Shown here piece after piece: positions 63,986 through 64,000 of a DNA stretch of 64,000 bases (position 1 is its first letter; each line of letters opens with the position of its first letter). The stretch is from Aporrectodea caliginosa (lineage: Eukaryota; Annelida; Clitellata; Crassiclitellata; Lumbricidae), in the NCBI GenBank assembly GCA_020284085.1, contig JACEVL010000833.1, positions 565,001-629,000 of the forward strand. Direction: 5' to 3'. The notes under the pieces are model-generated. The model saw only the letters and a program-made list of their open reading frames with translations. It was not told where the DNA came from and searched no databases. The position numbers and the translations under genes were made by a program.

Positions 63986-64000
63986 TGTTATTATTATTAT

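Overview
The window is animal nuclear DNA: intron-split genes with GT-AG splice sites, tRNA-derived SINEs, LINE tails, many short DNA transposons and abundant microsatellites. The palindrome TAGGCCTA is conspicuously frequent, especially from about 31.7 to 38 kb. From experience this is common in echinoderm and related marine invertebrate DNA, so an ambulacrarian or other marine invertebrate is my best guess (moderate to low confidence). Most long open frames in the window are translations of simple repeats, not genes. Gene content: (1) The only gene I can name is NOP53 (GLTSCR2), a ribosome-biogenesis and 5S-RNP factor, on the minus strand from 52123 down to 42204. Ten exons join with consistent phases to give about 399 residues. 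The basic C-terminal tail exon was not found. (2) A second minus-strand gene of unknown function has phase-compatible exons at 29167-29025, 25012-24931, 19201-18651 and a terminal exon at 9143-9063. Two weaker candidate upstream coding segments lie near 31.2 and 33.8 kb. (3) A plus-strand gene appears to start at 52331, head to head with NOP53 across about 207 bp that holds a YY1-like GATGGCGGC core. Its first coding exon is just ATG AAG, the second is 56443-56510, and later exons are tentative. Mobile DNA by region: 3.8-4.8 kb is a decayed LINE split by a hAT MITE. 4.9-7.9 kb is a three-level nest (CATA microsatellite, then a DNA transposon with TIR ACTAGGGTGGTCC, then a foldback element with a 9-bp target duplication). 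9.1-18.6 kb is dominated by micro- and minisatellites. 22.9-28.7 kb holds SINEs and an integrase-like fossil. 35.9-39.3 kb holds three hAT-type insertions, one carrying a broken transposase. 43.4-46.2 kb is a young 154-bp satellite inside a NOP53 intron. 52.6-60.6 kb holds several MITEs, one of them inserted in a SINE. 62.7-64 kb is a SINE whose ATT tail received a CACTG-ended inverted-repeat element. At least eight insertions keep recognisable 8-bp target duplications typical of hAT. Three 62-67 bp elements flanked by TTAA form a miniature piggyBac-like family. Nothing prokaryotic (operons, CRISPR) is present, and I recognise no rRNA or functional tRNA gene.
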